From NCBI RefSeq assembly GCF_002090135.1, contig NZ_BBRL01000011.1, positions 1 to 64,000 on the forward strand: 64,000 bases of DNA. The letters run 5' to 3'. Under the pieces are notes generated by a model. It ran no database searches, was not told the DNA's origin, and saw nothing but the letters and a program-made list of their open reading frames with translations. The stretch comes from Demequina sp. NBRC 110055. GTDB lineage: Bacteria; Actinomycetota; Actinomycetes; Actinomycetales; Demequinaceae. Below, in pieces: positions 35,502 through 43,918 of this stretch (its first letter is position 1; each line of letters starts with the position of its first letter). A program made the position numbers and the translations under genes.

Positions 35502-36221
35502 TCAGACGACGGTCGACAGCAGGCCGGCGGCCACGCCGCCGACGATGGGGCCCACGATCGGCACCCAGGCGTACGACCAGTCGGAGGAGCCCTTGCCCTT
35601 GATGGGCAGCAAGGCGTGGGCGATGCGGGGGCCGAGGTCACGCGCAGGGTTGATCGCGTAGCCGGTGGGGCCACCGAGGCTCGCACCGATACCGACAACG
35701 AGGAGCGCGACGGCGAGCGGACCGAGGTCAACCGGCGAGTTGCCGAAGCTGAGGACCACGAAGACGAGGACGAAGGTCGCGATGATCTCGGTCACCAGGT
35801 TCCACCCATACGAACGGATCTCCGGGCCCGTCGAAAACACGCCAAGCTTGAGACCCGCGTCCTCCGTCTCGTCGAAGTGCTTCTTGTAGACGAGGTAGAC
35901 GAGGACCGCACCGATGAAGGCTCCGATGAGTTGAGCGACCAAATAGATGGCGAAGTTGGCTGCGTTCACGGCAATTCCGGGCGCGAACTCCGTTGCGCCA
36001 GAGGCCCAGATGCCGAAGGTGACGGCGGGGTTCAGGTGCGCGCCGGTGGAGAAGGCGACATACACACCGGAGAAGACACCGAGGCCCCATCCGAAGTTAA
36101 TCAGCAGCCATCCGCCGTTCAAGCCCTTCGACTTGGCAAGGAGCACGTTGGCGACCACACCGCCACCGAGCAGCAGCAGCATGGCCGTGCCCAGGAGTTC
36201 GGGGACGAAGATGTCGGACAT
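35502..36221 (-). CDS. glpF: Glycerol facilitator (MIP family)
   Basis: Aquaglyceroporin for passive glycerol entry. The 239-residue protein has six membrane helices and both half-helix NPA motifs, [11 protein letters not shown] and [11 protein letters not shown]; the Asp after the second NPAR is typical of glycerol-conducting members. The ATG at 36221 follows GAAAGGAAAG. It lies between glpD and glpK with short gaps. Confidence 0.95.
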   Translation of the reverse strand: MSDIFVPELLGTAMLLLLGGGVVANVLLAKSKGLNGGWLLINFGWGLGVFSGVYVAFSTGAHLNPAVTFGIWASGATEFAPGIAVNAANFAIYLVAQLIGAFIGAVLVYLVYKKHFDETEDAGLKLGVFSTGPEIRSYGWNLVTEIIATFVLVFVVLSFGNSPVDLGPLAVALLVVGIGASLGGPTGYAINPARDLGPRIAHALLPIKGKGSSDWSYAWVPIVGPIVGGVAAGLLSTVV

Positions 36222-36349
36222 GGGGACTTTCCTTTCGTACACGTCGTTGTGACGGGGTGCGACGGGGACGTCGCGGCATGCCGAGGCCGGGGTCGGAGGG
36301 CATGCGGGGGGCGCGCGGCCCTCGTCGGGCTACGCGTTGAGTGATGGCG

Positions 36350-38098
36350 CTACGGCGCCGGGTCGGCTCCGGTCAGCGGCACCATGGGTGCGATGTCCTT
36401 TGCGGCCGCGCGGGCCTCGATGGCGGCCGGCTCGGACTGGGCGGCCGCGGCGGCGGCATCGGCCTCCACCCTGGCCCGGTAGGACGCGATCTCCTCAGCC
36501 GTACGCTCGTCGCTCCATCCCAGGACGTCGCCCACGATCTGGGCGATCTCGTCCGCCGCGGCGACGCCGGCATCGGACACCTCGTAGACCAGGCGCGTGC
36601 GATGCAGCATCACGTCCTCGAGGTGTATCACCTGCTCGTGGGTGGCGGCGAAATGGATCTCGGCCCTGAGGTAGGCCGATGCGTGCTCGAGCGGTCGCGC
36701 GAGGTCCGGTTGCGCTTCAATCGCCTCGAGCAGCTCCGTGATGCCGGAGCCGTAGCGGTGGATGAGGTGATCAAACATGGCCCGCGTCCACCCGTACTTC
36801 TCGCTGAGGGCGCGCCCGCGGCGCTTGACCGCGCGCAGTCCCTCGGCGCCCCACAGCGGGATGCGGTCGGTGATGGACGGGAGCGCCGTGGCGCGGGGGC
36901 CGAGCGCGAAGTCCACGGCATCCTTGGCCATCACGCGGTACGTGGTGAGCTTGCCGCCGGCGACCACGGTGAGGCCCGGTGCGGGCGAGGCGACCGTGTG
37001 CTCACGCGAGACCTTGGCGGACGACGTGCCCTCCTTGGTGCCCGGCTGAAGCAGAGGGCGAAGGCCCGCGTACGTGCCGATGATGTCGTCATGCGTGAGC
37101 GGTTCGGCGAGCACGGCGTTGGCGTGCTCGAGGATGTAGTCGATGTCCTGAGCGGTCGCGACGGGGTGCGTGGGGTCGTGCTCGAACGGGGTGTCCGTGG
37201 TGCCGATGATCCAATAGCGCGACCACGGGATGACGAACAGCACGGACTTCTCCGTCTGGAGGATCAGGCCCACGTCGCCGCGGATGGCCTCGCGCGGCAC
37301 CACCAGGTGGACGCCCTTCGAGGCGAGGACCCTGAGGCCACCCTCACCTTCGGCGAGCGCCTCGGTCTGCTCGGTCCACACTCCAGTCGCGTTGATGACG
37401 CGCTTGGCCTTGATGGAGTGGCGCTCACCCGTCTCGAGGTCCTCGACCACGGCTCCCGTGACGGTGCCGGCCGGCGAGTGAGTGAGTTCGACCACCTGGG
37501 TGCGGTTCGCGGCCATGGCTCCGTACTGGGCGGCCGTGCGCACCAGGGTGAGGACCAGGCGCGCGTCGTCCACCGCGGCGTCCCAGTAGCGGATGGCCCC
37601 GATGGCGGCGTCGTGGCGTAGGTCGGGGAATTTCTTCTCCATGCCGGCACGGGTCAGGTGGCGGTGGATGGGCATCGCGCGGCGACGTCGCCCATTGACG
37701 GATGCGAGCGTGTCGTACAGCGCCACGCCGGCGCCCACGTAGGCGCGCTCCCACACGCGGTTCTCAAGCGGGTACAGGAACGACACCGGCTCGACGAGGT
37801 GCGGGGCGAGCTCAGTGACGAGCAGATCGCGTTCCGTGAGGGCCTCGTGGACCAGGCGGAAGTCGAGCATCTGCAGGTAGCGCAGGCCGCCGTGGACCAG
37901 CTTGGAGGAGCGCGAGGAGGTGCCAGAGGCCCAGTCTTGCGCCTCGACGATGCCCGTGCGCAGTCCGCGTGTCGCGGCGTCGAGGGCGACGCCGGCGCCG
38001 GTCACACCGCCGCCAATGACCAGGACATCGAGTCCTTGGTCGTCACTCATCGCGGCAAGGTCCGCGGTCCTACTGTCCGGGGTCAGGGTGCTTCGCAT
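36350..38098 (-). CDS. glpD: Glycerol-3-phosphate dehydrogenase, aerobic
   Basis: FAD-linked membrane-peripheral enzyme that oxidises glycerol 3-phosphate to dihydroxyacetone phosphate and passes electrons to quinones. The 582-residue protein has the FAD-binding GGGVTGAGVALDAATRG (about 28-44), DWASGTSSRSSKLVHGGLRYL (57-77) and a C-terminal DAO_C domain. First gene of the glp operon, divergent from the SorC-type regulator with two putative operators between them. Confidence 0.96.
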   Translation of the reverse strand: MRSTLTPDSRTADLAAMSDDQGLDVLVIGGGVTGAGVALDAATRGLRTGIVEAQDWASGTSSRSSKLVHGGLRYLQMLDFRLVHEALTERDLLVTELAPHLVEPVSFLYPLENRVWERAYVGAGVALYDTLASVNGRRRRAMPIHRHLTRAGMEKKFPDLRHDAAIGAIRYWDAAVDDARLVLTLVRTAAQYGAMAANRTQVVELTHSPAGTVTGAVVEDLETGERHSIKAKRVINATGVWTEQTEALAEGEGGLRVLASKGVHLVVPREAIRGDVGLILQTEKSVLFVIPWSRYWIIGTTDTPFEHDPTHPVATAQDIDYILEHANAVLAEPLTHDDIIGTYAGLRPLLQPGTKEGTSSAKVSREHTVASPAPGLTVVAGGKLTTYRVMAKDAVDFALGPRATALPSITDRIPLWGAEGLRAVKRRGRALSEKYGWTRAMFDHLIHRYGSGITELLEAIEAQPDLARPLEHASAYLRAEIHFAATHEQVIHLEDVMLHRTRLVYEVSDAGVAAADEIAQIVGDVLGWSDERTAEEIASYRARVEADAAAAAAQSEPAAIEARAAAKDIAPMVPLTGADPAP

Positions 38099-38141
38099 GG
38101 CTGGGGACGCCTCCTTACGTTGCCGCCATCCAAACCCACGG

Positions 38142-38155
38142 TGAACGGATGATCA
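38142..38155. promoter_or_regulatory. Second, weaker regulator site in the glpD/regulator intergenic region
   Basis: TGAACGGATGATCA resembles the perfect site at 38163 (9 of 14 positions) and starts exactly 21 bp from it, two helical turns. Confidence 0.45.
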
Positions 38156-38162
38156 ACTAAGG

Positions 38163-38176
38163 TGCACATATGTGCA
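38163..38176. promoter_or_regulatory. Palindromic operator between glpD and the SorC-type regulator
   Basis: TGCACATATGTGCA is a perfect 14-bp palindrome, 65 nt from glpD and 17 nt from the regulator start. Its TGNACATATGTNCA form is like operators of SorC-family regulators. Confidence 0.65.
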
Positions 38177-38192
38177 GCGACAGGGGCCGGCA

Positions 38193-39224
38193 GTGAGAAC
38201 CCGTGACGAAACACGCGGCCTGGGAATACCCGGGCGCGAGGCGCTCATGCGTGAGGCGGCCGCGCTGTACTACCTGGACGATCTCACGATGGAGGCGGTG
38301 GCGCGGCGCCTGGGGCAGTCGCGCTCCGGCGTCTCCCGGCTCCTCAAGGCGGCACGCGAGGCGGGGATCGTGCGCATCGAGGTGCGCGACCTGTCCACCG
38401 TCGCGACCCTCGAGTCGCAGGTCGAGGAAGCCTTCGACGTCAAGGCGCGCGTGGTGCACGTGCGCGAACCCCTCACGGATGCGGAGCGCCTCGATGCCGT
38501 GGCACGCTTCGCCGCGCGCGCCCTGGCCGACTGGTTCGGCGACGGCATGACGCTGGGCGTGGCGTGGGGCACCACCGTCTCCGCGATCATCACTCACCTG
38601 GGCGATCACCCGCTGACCGATGCGACGGTAGTCCAGCTGAACGGGTCCGTCACCCCCACCATGTCGGGACGCGCGCTGGGCGCCGAGCAGATCGGCGCCA
38701 TCGCCGAGGCGTTCAACGCGACGATGATCCCCTTCCCCGTGCCCGCCTTCTTCGACTTTCCACGCACCCGGCAGATGATGTGGCAGGAACGCTCCGTCCA
38801 GCAGGTGTTGGAACGCCAGGGTGACGCCGACCTCGCGGTCTTTGGGGTAGGCGCCATCCACTCCCCCGTGCCGTCGCACGTCTATGCGTCCGGCTACCTC
38901 GACGAGCCCGATCGCCGCACCCTAGCGGCGCAGGATGTGGTCGGCGACGTCTGCACCGTGTTCTTGCGTGCCGACGGCTCGTGGCGCGACATCGCCATCA
39001 ACACCCGCGCGAGCGGACCCACGCCACTGGAGTTGCGGCGGATTCCGCGTCGCGTGGCGGTGGTGGCGGCTCCGGCAAAATCTGTGGCGCTACTGGCGGC
39101 GCTGAGGGCCGGGACCATCACCGAACTGGTCATGGACGCGGGGACGGCGCGGGCCTTGTTGTTGGAGGCCCGGCGGACGGTGCCGCGCGCGAGCGTAAGG
39201 GCACCCGGAGTAACGCTGCGGTGA
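38193..39224 (+). CDS. SorC/DeoR-type sugar-binding transcriptional regulator of glycerol use
   Basis: A 343-residue regulator. The N-terminal helix-turn-helix (MEAVARRLGQSRSGVSRLLKAAREAG, about 28-53) is followed by a sugar-phosphate isomerase-like effector domain (GMTLGVAWGTTVSAII; LNGSVTPTM; DLAVFGVGAI). By position, divergent from glpD-glpF-glpK, it likely controls that operon in response to glycerol 3-phosphate or dihydroxyacetone phosphate. The start may be GTG 38193 or in-frame GTG 38172, the latter inside the palindrome. Confidence 0.9.
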   Translation: MRTRDETRGLGIPGREALMREAAALYYLDDLTMEAVARRLGQSRSGVSRLLKAAREAGIVRIEVRDLSTVATLESQVEEAFDVKARVVHVREPLTDAERLDAVARFAARALADWFGDGMTLGVAWGTTVSAIITHLGDHPLTDATVVQLNGSVTPTMSGRALGAEQIGAIAEAFNATMIPFPVPAFFDFPRTRQMMWQERSVQQVLERQGDADLAVFGVGAIHSPVPSHVYASGYLDEPDRRTLAAQDVVGDVCTVFLRADGSWRDIAINTRASGPTPLELRRIPRRVAVVAAPAKSVALLAALRAGTITELVMDAGTARALLLEARRTVPRASVRAPGVTLR

Positions 39225-39237
39225 ATCCGCGGTTGCG

Positions 39238-39489
39238 CTAGTCGCGCTCAGCGTCGATAGAGCCCTGTTCGCCCGCGTGTTGCGCGACAGCATCACTCCT
39301 GTGCGGGTGGCGGGAACGGACAGCCGCGTGCACCGCTGCACCGCCCCAGACGACCACGATGAGTACGTACAAGAGCGGCCAACCGGTAGCGCGGGAGACG
39401 ATGTTCGCGAGGACGGCGAGCACCACGACGACCAGGAAGCGCTCCGCCCACACGGCCCACCGGGTCCGAAACATGAAGTCTTCCCCCAT
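39238..39489 (-). CDS. Small two-helix membrane protein
   Basis: Product of about 83 residues with two membrane segments (FLVVVVLAVLANIVS and LLYVLIVVVWGGAAVHAAV), basic N-terminus and charged tail. Function unknown. Start is uncertain: TTG 39510, ATG 39489 or ATG 39474; the last has GGGGGAAG upstream. It is convergent with the regulator gene. Confidence 0.6.
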   Translation of the reverse strand: MGEDFMFRTRWAVWAERFLVVVVLAVLANIVSRATGWPLLYVLIVVVWGGAAVHAAVRSRHPHRSDAVAQHAGEQGSIDAERD

Positions 39490-39590
39490 ATCTGCGTGCT
39501 GCTTGGCCAACCATGATCACCCTACCCAGCCCCCACGTGACGCTCGCGATCCGATCTAGGAAGTGCGGGGGTCGTGGGCCCTACTCGCAT

Positions 39591-40787
39591 TTACTCGTGT
39601 TCAGGGAGCCGCGGCGCCGACACACCAGGGTCGCGACCGATGAGCGCGGCCCGCGTCACAGCCGCGGATCCGAACCGATCGCGGACCGCATCGAGGGCGG
39701 TGTCGATGCGCGCCCCGTCCTTCCCATCGATCGGAAGCTCAAGCTGCACCATGCCGGCGCTGGTGAGTTTCGCGAGCGACACTCCGATGAGGGTGACGCC
39801 CCGACGGGAGATCTCGGAACTCACCGCAGCGAGCAAGCGCTGGGCGACCCCGAGCACCACCTCGGTGCGATCGGTCGGCGCAGCGAGAGTGTGCGATCGG
39901 GTCGCCTTCGTGAAGTCCCCGTAGCGAAGCCTCAGGGTCACGGTTGCACACGTTGATCCGCGGTCGCGCAGGCGCTTGGCGAGACCGTCCACAATCTGGG
40001 TGAGGATTCGCCCGAGCTCATCGCCGGTGTACGGCCGGTCGCCGAGCGCGCGCTGCGATCCAATGGAGCCGTGGCGCTTAGTCGTCTCCACCGGCCGTGG
40101 GTCCTGGAGGCGTGCCAGCGCGTGAAGGCGCGCCCCGGCCGCCTTCCCGAGCCAGCGTTCGGCGGTCGCCGCTTCGAGCTCGGCCAACTGCCCCACCGTG
40201 TAGACGCCGTTGCTGTGCAGCTTCTTCGCGGTCACCGCGCCCACCCCCCAGAGCCGCTCGACGGGGAGTGGATGCAGGAACTCCTCCTCGCGGTCCGGCT
40301 CCACCACGAGGAGCCCATCGGGTTTGCTGGCCGCGCTCGCCACCTTGGCAAGGAACTTGGTCCTCGCGACACCCACGGAGATCGGTAGCCCTACTTCGGC
40401 GCGAACGCGCTCCCGCAGGCGCACCGCGATCTCCTCGGGTGTCCCCGCAAGGCGGCGAAGTCCCCCGACCTCGAGGAAGGCCTCGTCGATCGAGAGCCCC
40501 TCCACGTACGGCGTGGTGTCGTGGAAGATCGCGAAGACTGCGCGGCTCGCTGCCGAGTAGGCCTCCATCCGAGGAGGGACGACGATGGCCTCGGGACACA
40601 GCGCCCGCGCCCGCTGCACCGCCATGGCCGTGCGCACGCCCCGCGCCTTCGCTTCATAGCTCGCGGCGGCCACCACTCCGCCACCCACGATGACGGGCCG
40701 CCCGCGCAGTGCGGGATCGTCCCGCTGCTCGACCGAGGCGTAGAACGCGTCCAGGTCGGCGTGGAGCACCGTCGCTTCGCCGCGCAT
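39591..40787 (-). CDS. dinB: DNA polymerase IV (Y family)
   Basis: Low-fidelity translesion polymerase. The 398-residue protein has the palm carboxylates in VLHADLDAFYASVEQ (Asp at about 11) and LSIDEAFLEV (Asp-Glu near 104-106), the thumb helix-hairpin-helix (LHSNGVYTVGQLAEL), and a little-finger domain. The C-terminus ends without a classical beta-clamp motif of QLxLF type, though VQLELPI near residue 350 could serve. Start follows GGGAGGTGTGAG. No SOS box recognised upstream. Confidence 0.94.
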   Translation of the reverse strand: MRGEATVLHADLDAFYASVEQRDDPALRGRPVIVGGGVVAAASYEAKARGVRTAMAVQRARALCPEAIVVPPRMEAYSAASRAVFAIFHDTTPYVEGLSIDEAFLEVGGLRRLAGTPEEIAVRLRERVRAEVGLPISVGVARTKFLAKVASAASKPDGLLVVEPDREEEFLHPLPVERLWGVGAVTAKKLHSNGVYTVGQLAELEAATAERWLGKAAGARLHALARLQDPRPVETTKRHGSIGSQRALGDRPYTGDELGRILTQIVDGLAKRLRDRGSTCATVTLRLRYGDFTKATRSHTLAAPTDRTEVVLGVAQRLLAAVSSEISRRGVTLIGVSLAKLTSAGMVQLELPIDGKDGARIDTALDAVRDRFGSAAVTRAALIGRDPGVSAPRLPEHE

Positions 40788-40814
40788 CTCACACCTCCCT
40801 TCACCACACGCTCG

Positions 40815-41036
40815 TCAAGGAATGGTCTCACTGGGGCCCGACACCGTGAGCAGCGAAAGCCCGCGCGGGATGGCCTGCGGAACGGTAGCGATCGTGACGC
40901 GGTGCGCCCCGGTCTTGGGCGACGGCAACCGTCGCAGCGGCGTCTCAAAAGGTGGGCAACACTCGGAATTAACTGACCAGGGGGTACGCCATGTGGCGCA
41001 CTCCCCCAGTCCATGGCCGTTCCGCGTACAGTCCAT
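40815..41036 (-). CDS. Possible small protein upstream of dinB
   Basis: A 73-codon frame ends 27 nt before dinB. Its second half (RRLPSPKTGAHRVTIATVPQAIPRGLSLLTV) has GC-rich third positions like real genes here; the first half is cysteine-rich and less convincing. A TAGGAT -10-like box overlaps the ATG, so the true start may be further in. No homology recognised. Confidence 0.3.
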   Translation of the reverse strand: MDCTRNGHGLGECATWRTPWSVNSECCPPFETPLRRLPSPKTGAHRVTIATVPQAIPRGLSLLTVSGPSETIP

Positions 41037-41296
41037 CCTAGCCAGGGAGCACCCAACGAGTGGCATATCTACCAGCGGCGATGCACCCGCCCAACGAGAC
41101 GCGCTACGCACGCCTCGTGAGCCGCCACCGGCGACCGCGACACAGCCCATCGGTCTCGTCGAGCGCCTACCAGCACCTTCGACCTGGAACGCCCCGGAGT
41201 CGCATTGCCCGCGCGCGCCACGAAGGCGCCCCTCGCGGCCAGTGTTCGCGGTGCACGCACGCTTCGTGCGTCCCCCTCGGGTCGGTCAGGCTCCGA
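41037..41296. other. Non-coding stretch at the island edge
   Basis: About 260 nt between dinB and the first island gene. I see no gene, RNA or repeat in it. It marks the change from core to accessory content. Confidence 0.4.
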
Positions 41297-42040
41297 TCAC
41301 AGGTCCACGTCAGCGCTTTCCTGCGCGCGGCCGCTCCCGACCTCCTCGCTGCGCCAAAGCACCGCGTCGACGACCCTCAGCGGCGTCGCCAACGGCGACA
41401 GGTCGAGCAGCCGATGCGTCGTGACCGCCAACGTGTACGTCGACGGCTTCCCGGAGACGACCATCTCCCGGTACTGCCTCCACCAGTCCCGCGCCGACGA
41501 CGCGTGGAACGCGGACTCATCATTGCGGTCTCTAATGGGGACCAGCCCGGGACCCTTCCGCGCGAGGAGCTTGGACGTCCGCGTTGGCCCCATCCCGGAC
41601 ACAGCCCTGATCAGACGGTAGAGTTCTCCGGCTGTTACGTCGTCATGAAGGTGCACCGCGCCATCGGCGCGGATGTCGGCGTCCGGCGGGATGGCACTGA
41701 GTAGACGGGTCGCTCGGGCCTGGAAGCGCTCGTCGAGCAGGTGCTCCGACGCGCATTTCGCGAGTGGCGTCGAAAAAGTCCCGCGAGCCAATAGGACGCT
41801 AGGCCTGATCGTGTTGATCCACCGGTCGTCGCACCACGAGTGGCCGAGTGTCTCGAACGCCGCGCCAGCGTAGCGGCGAGCCGATTCGGAGCCGACAAAG
41901 TACGCCCGCAGGTGCTCGACGAACTCACTGGCCACGAAGGCCGTCTCGTCGCCATACCTGTTGGCAGAGTCGATCATGACCCGTGGCGTCCCGAACGACT
42001 TCGGCGCCAGGAGTGGCGTGGGGTCCTCATCCGGCGGCAT
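41297..42040 (-). CDS. DUF6308 family protein
   Basis: A 247-residue protein of the type named DUF6308, with FGTPRVMIDSANRYG near the N-terminus and the C-terminal segment GMGPTRTSKLLARKGPGLVPIRD, which resembles a helix-hairpin-helix DNA-binding turn, followed by WWRQYREMV. Function unknown. The family is found scattered in actinobacteria, often in variable regions. The start at 42040 is chosen because the upstream reading frame has no protein-like features; TACTGC lies 7 nt before it. Confidence 0.75.
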   Translation of the reverse strand: MPPDEDPTPLLAPKSFGTPRVMIDSANRYGDETAFVASEFVEHLRAYFVGSESARRYAGAAFETLGHSWCDDRWINTIRPSVLLARGTFSTPLAKCASEHLLDERFQARATRLLSAIPPDADIRADGAVHLHDDVTAGELYRLIRAVSGMGPTRTSKLLARKGPGLVPIRDRNDESAFHASSARDWWRQYREMVVSGKPSTYTLAVTTHRLLDLSPLATPLRVVDAVLWRSEEVGSGRAQESADVDL

Positions 42041-42331
42041 GGTCGCCGCAGTACAGACGAGCGCGCACCGTGCCTCGCAGTTGAGAATGTGTCTCCAGCG
42101 TTCGCCCGACGGTGAGGGCCGACACTCGTCGCCGCGCCCGCCCGTACCGGGTCTGCCCCGCAGTTGGTTGACGTCAATCAACGCTGGGGCGGACCCGCCG
42201 TCGCCACGGATTGAATCGCAACGGAAAGATCCACCCGAAGTTCTTTCTGGGAAGCACCCCAACCGGAACAACCTCAGGCCGATTCACAGTAGGCCCGCCG
42301 ACGGCGAATGTTCCGCTGCTACTTTGGCGAC

Positions 42332-42904
42332 ATGTCACCTACCCCGAGCCCCACGCCGACGTTAGTTCAGTTGGTGGGGACCGGAGACGCCGCGCCGTGG
42401 TGGGGCGTCCCGGTCATAGCGGGAGGCTTCCTCGTCCTGGGCGCTGCACTCGGCTACTGGTTCAACCGGCTCCAGGACTCGCGCCGAGCTGAGCGTGAAG
42501 ATGTGCAGAGGTGGGACCACCGGATCCTCGAACTCACTACGGGAGTTATTGCCAAGGTGCATGCCTTCAACTTGGTCGCGCTTCATGAAGGCAGCGCAGC
42601 CGACGGATGCCGGGTCCTCCAGAAGGACGGGCTGATCGCTGAAGATGACGCAACGGCTCCATTCCGAGAGATGTACTCGTTTGCGCAAGTGGGTCAGGCT
42701 TTCGTGGAGGTAGCAGAGGCCTGCGCGAGCCTCGAATTGATCGCTCCAACGACGGTGCGTAAGGCAGCAGCAAACGTCAGAAGCGTCCAACTGTCGGCAC
42801 ATCCAGCGTCAGGGCAGAACGCAATGGCGCCCATAGTCAACGAGCTAGACGACAAGCGACGTGAGTTGGAACGGACGGTCCGCGAACACTTTGGCATCAA
42901 GTAG
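42332..42904 (+). CDS. Membrane-anchored hypothetical protein
   Basis: A 190-residue protein with one membrane helix (WGVPVIAGGFLVLGAALGYWF, about 24-44) after a Pro/Thr-rich N-terminus, then a charged cytoplasmic helical domain (LQDSRRAEREDVQRWDHRILEL...; NELDDKRRELERTVREHF). The plan is common in island-borne actinobacterial proteins of unknown role. It stands just before the Hachiman genes on the same strand, 222 nt away. ATG 6 nt after TACTTT. Confidence 0.75.
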   Translation: MSPTPSPTPTLVQLVGTGDAAPWWGVPVIAGGFLVLGAALGYWFNRLQDSRRAEREDVQRWDHRILELTTGVIAKVHAFNLVALHEGSAADGCRVLQKDGLIAEDDATAPFREMYSFAQVGQAFVEVAEACASLELIAPTTVRKAAANVRSVQLSAHPASGQNAMAPIVNELDDKRRELERTVREHFGIK

Positions 42905-43114
42905 TCAATCAGCCTTCTGCGGTCATCCACACTCGGGACGACCCGGTAGTAGCCGGCTCACTCGATGCGGCACGTCGATCGACCCCTCGCACACGCAATG
43001 TTTGTAAATATTTGCCCACGCGCAAGGGTCGACTCGCCGCTCCAAACCCTGCGAGTTTTCACGCCATATCGCCAACGCCCCTCGTAAATAGTCGGCAGCA
43101 CCCCACGTCGGCAC

Positions 43115-43120
43115 TACCGT
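43115..43120 (+). promoter_or_regulatory. -10 element of hamA (leaderless)
   Basis: TACCGT ends 6 nt before the GTG at 43127, so the defence operon is probably transcribed as a leaderless mRNA. Confidence 0.5.
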
Positions 43121-43126
43121 GGCAGG

Positions 43127-43918
43127 GTGGATGGCGTAGAGATAGTGGCGGTCAGCGGCGCACGCCTCGTCATACTGGGCGAAATATCGGCCGAGTTCTG
43201 CGCGCATATTCGGGCGCGGCTCGCTGAGTTCTGCTACGGCGCAACGACGGTGAGCGAAGATTCCAGCTTCTACTCGTTCGAGAAGACCGTTGCAGAGTTC
43301 CTCCGGCGCTATGACCTCAAGCCACGGAAGACGCGGCTGGGCATGGCCGGCGAGTTGGTCGTGCACGTCCTGATGCCGCTCCTGCAGAGTGACCTCACTT
43401 CAGCCGCGGTCTACTTCAACAAGGAGGAACGGAGCATCAAGAAGGGCTTCGATCTAACCTTCGTCAACTCAACAGATCTCGCGATTTGGTACGGAGAAGT
43501 CAAGACAGGAGAAGTGGCAGAGCCCGATAGTGCTGACAAGAAGGCAGCAGCGCTTGTGAACACTGCGGCGACCTCGGTCGACACGATGTTGGCGGACCGG
43601 GACCAGTTGTCACGGTGGGACGCCGCACTTGTCGATACCCGCCTCACTCTTGAAGCGGGTATGGCCGATACTGCGCGGGTTCTGTTGCGGAGCGACAGTG
43701 AAGCGGTGCGGCAAGGCGGGACCCTCCAGAAACGGGTCGTCCTCGCCGGCACGGTCGTTCACGAACTTGGCCATTGCGTCGTGACGAGTGTCGGAGTCGA
43801 GGCAATCGTCGCCGCGATCGCTTCCAGCGACCGGTTCACAGAAGCGAAGATCCTGGTCATCCAGCAGGACTCCCTGGAGGCGGTCATCGCGTACTTGCGG
43901 GAGGTGGCGGATGCCTAG
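43127..43918 (+). CDS. hamA: Hachiman anti-phage system protein HamA (DUF1837)
   Basis: A 263-residue protein with the DUF1837 plan: a helical GELVVHVLMPLL segment (75-86), then the nuclease-like core with GFDLTF (Asp109) and WYGEVKTGE (Glu124, Lys126), a D...ExK arrangement as in PD-(D/E)xK nucleases. In known Hachiman systems HamA is the DNA-degrading effector held by the HamB helicase. The gene overlaps hamB by 8 nt, the fixed order of the system. The GTG start is 6 nt after TACCGT. Confidence 0.85.
   Translation: MDGVEIVAVSGARLVILGEISAEFCAHIRARLAEFCYGATTVSEDSSFYSFEKTVAEFLRRYDLKPRKTRLGMAGELVVHVLMPLLQSDLTSAAVYFNKEERSIKKGFDLTFVNSTDLAIWYGEVKTGEVAEPDSADKKAAALVNTAATSVDTMLADRDQLSRWDAALVDTRLTLEAGMADTARVLLRSDSEAVRQGGTLQKRVVLAGTVVHELGHCVVTSVGVEAIVAAIASSDRFTEAKILVIQQDSLEAVIAYLREVADA

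Noticed and set aside
40788-41050. LexA/SOS box upstream of dinB
   Set aside because: No TCGAAC-N4-GTTCGA-type palindrome is visible there.
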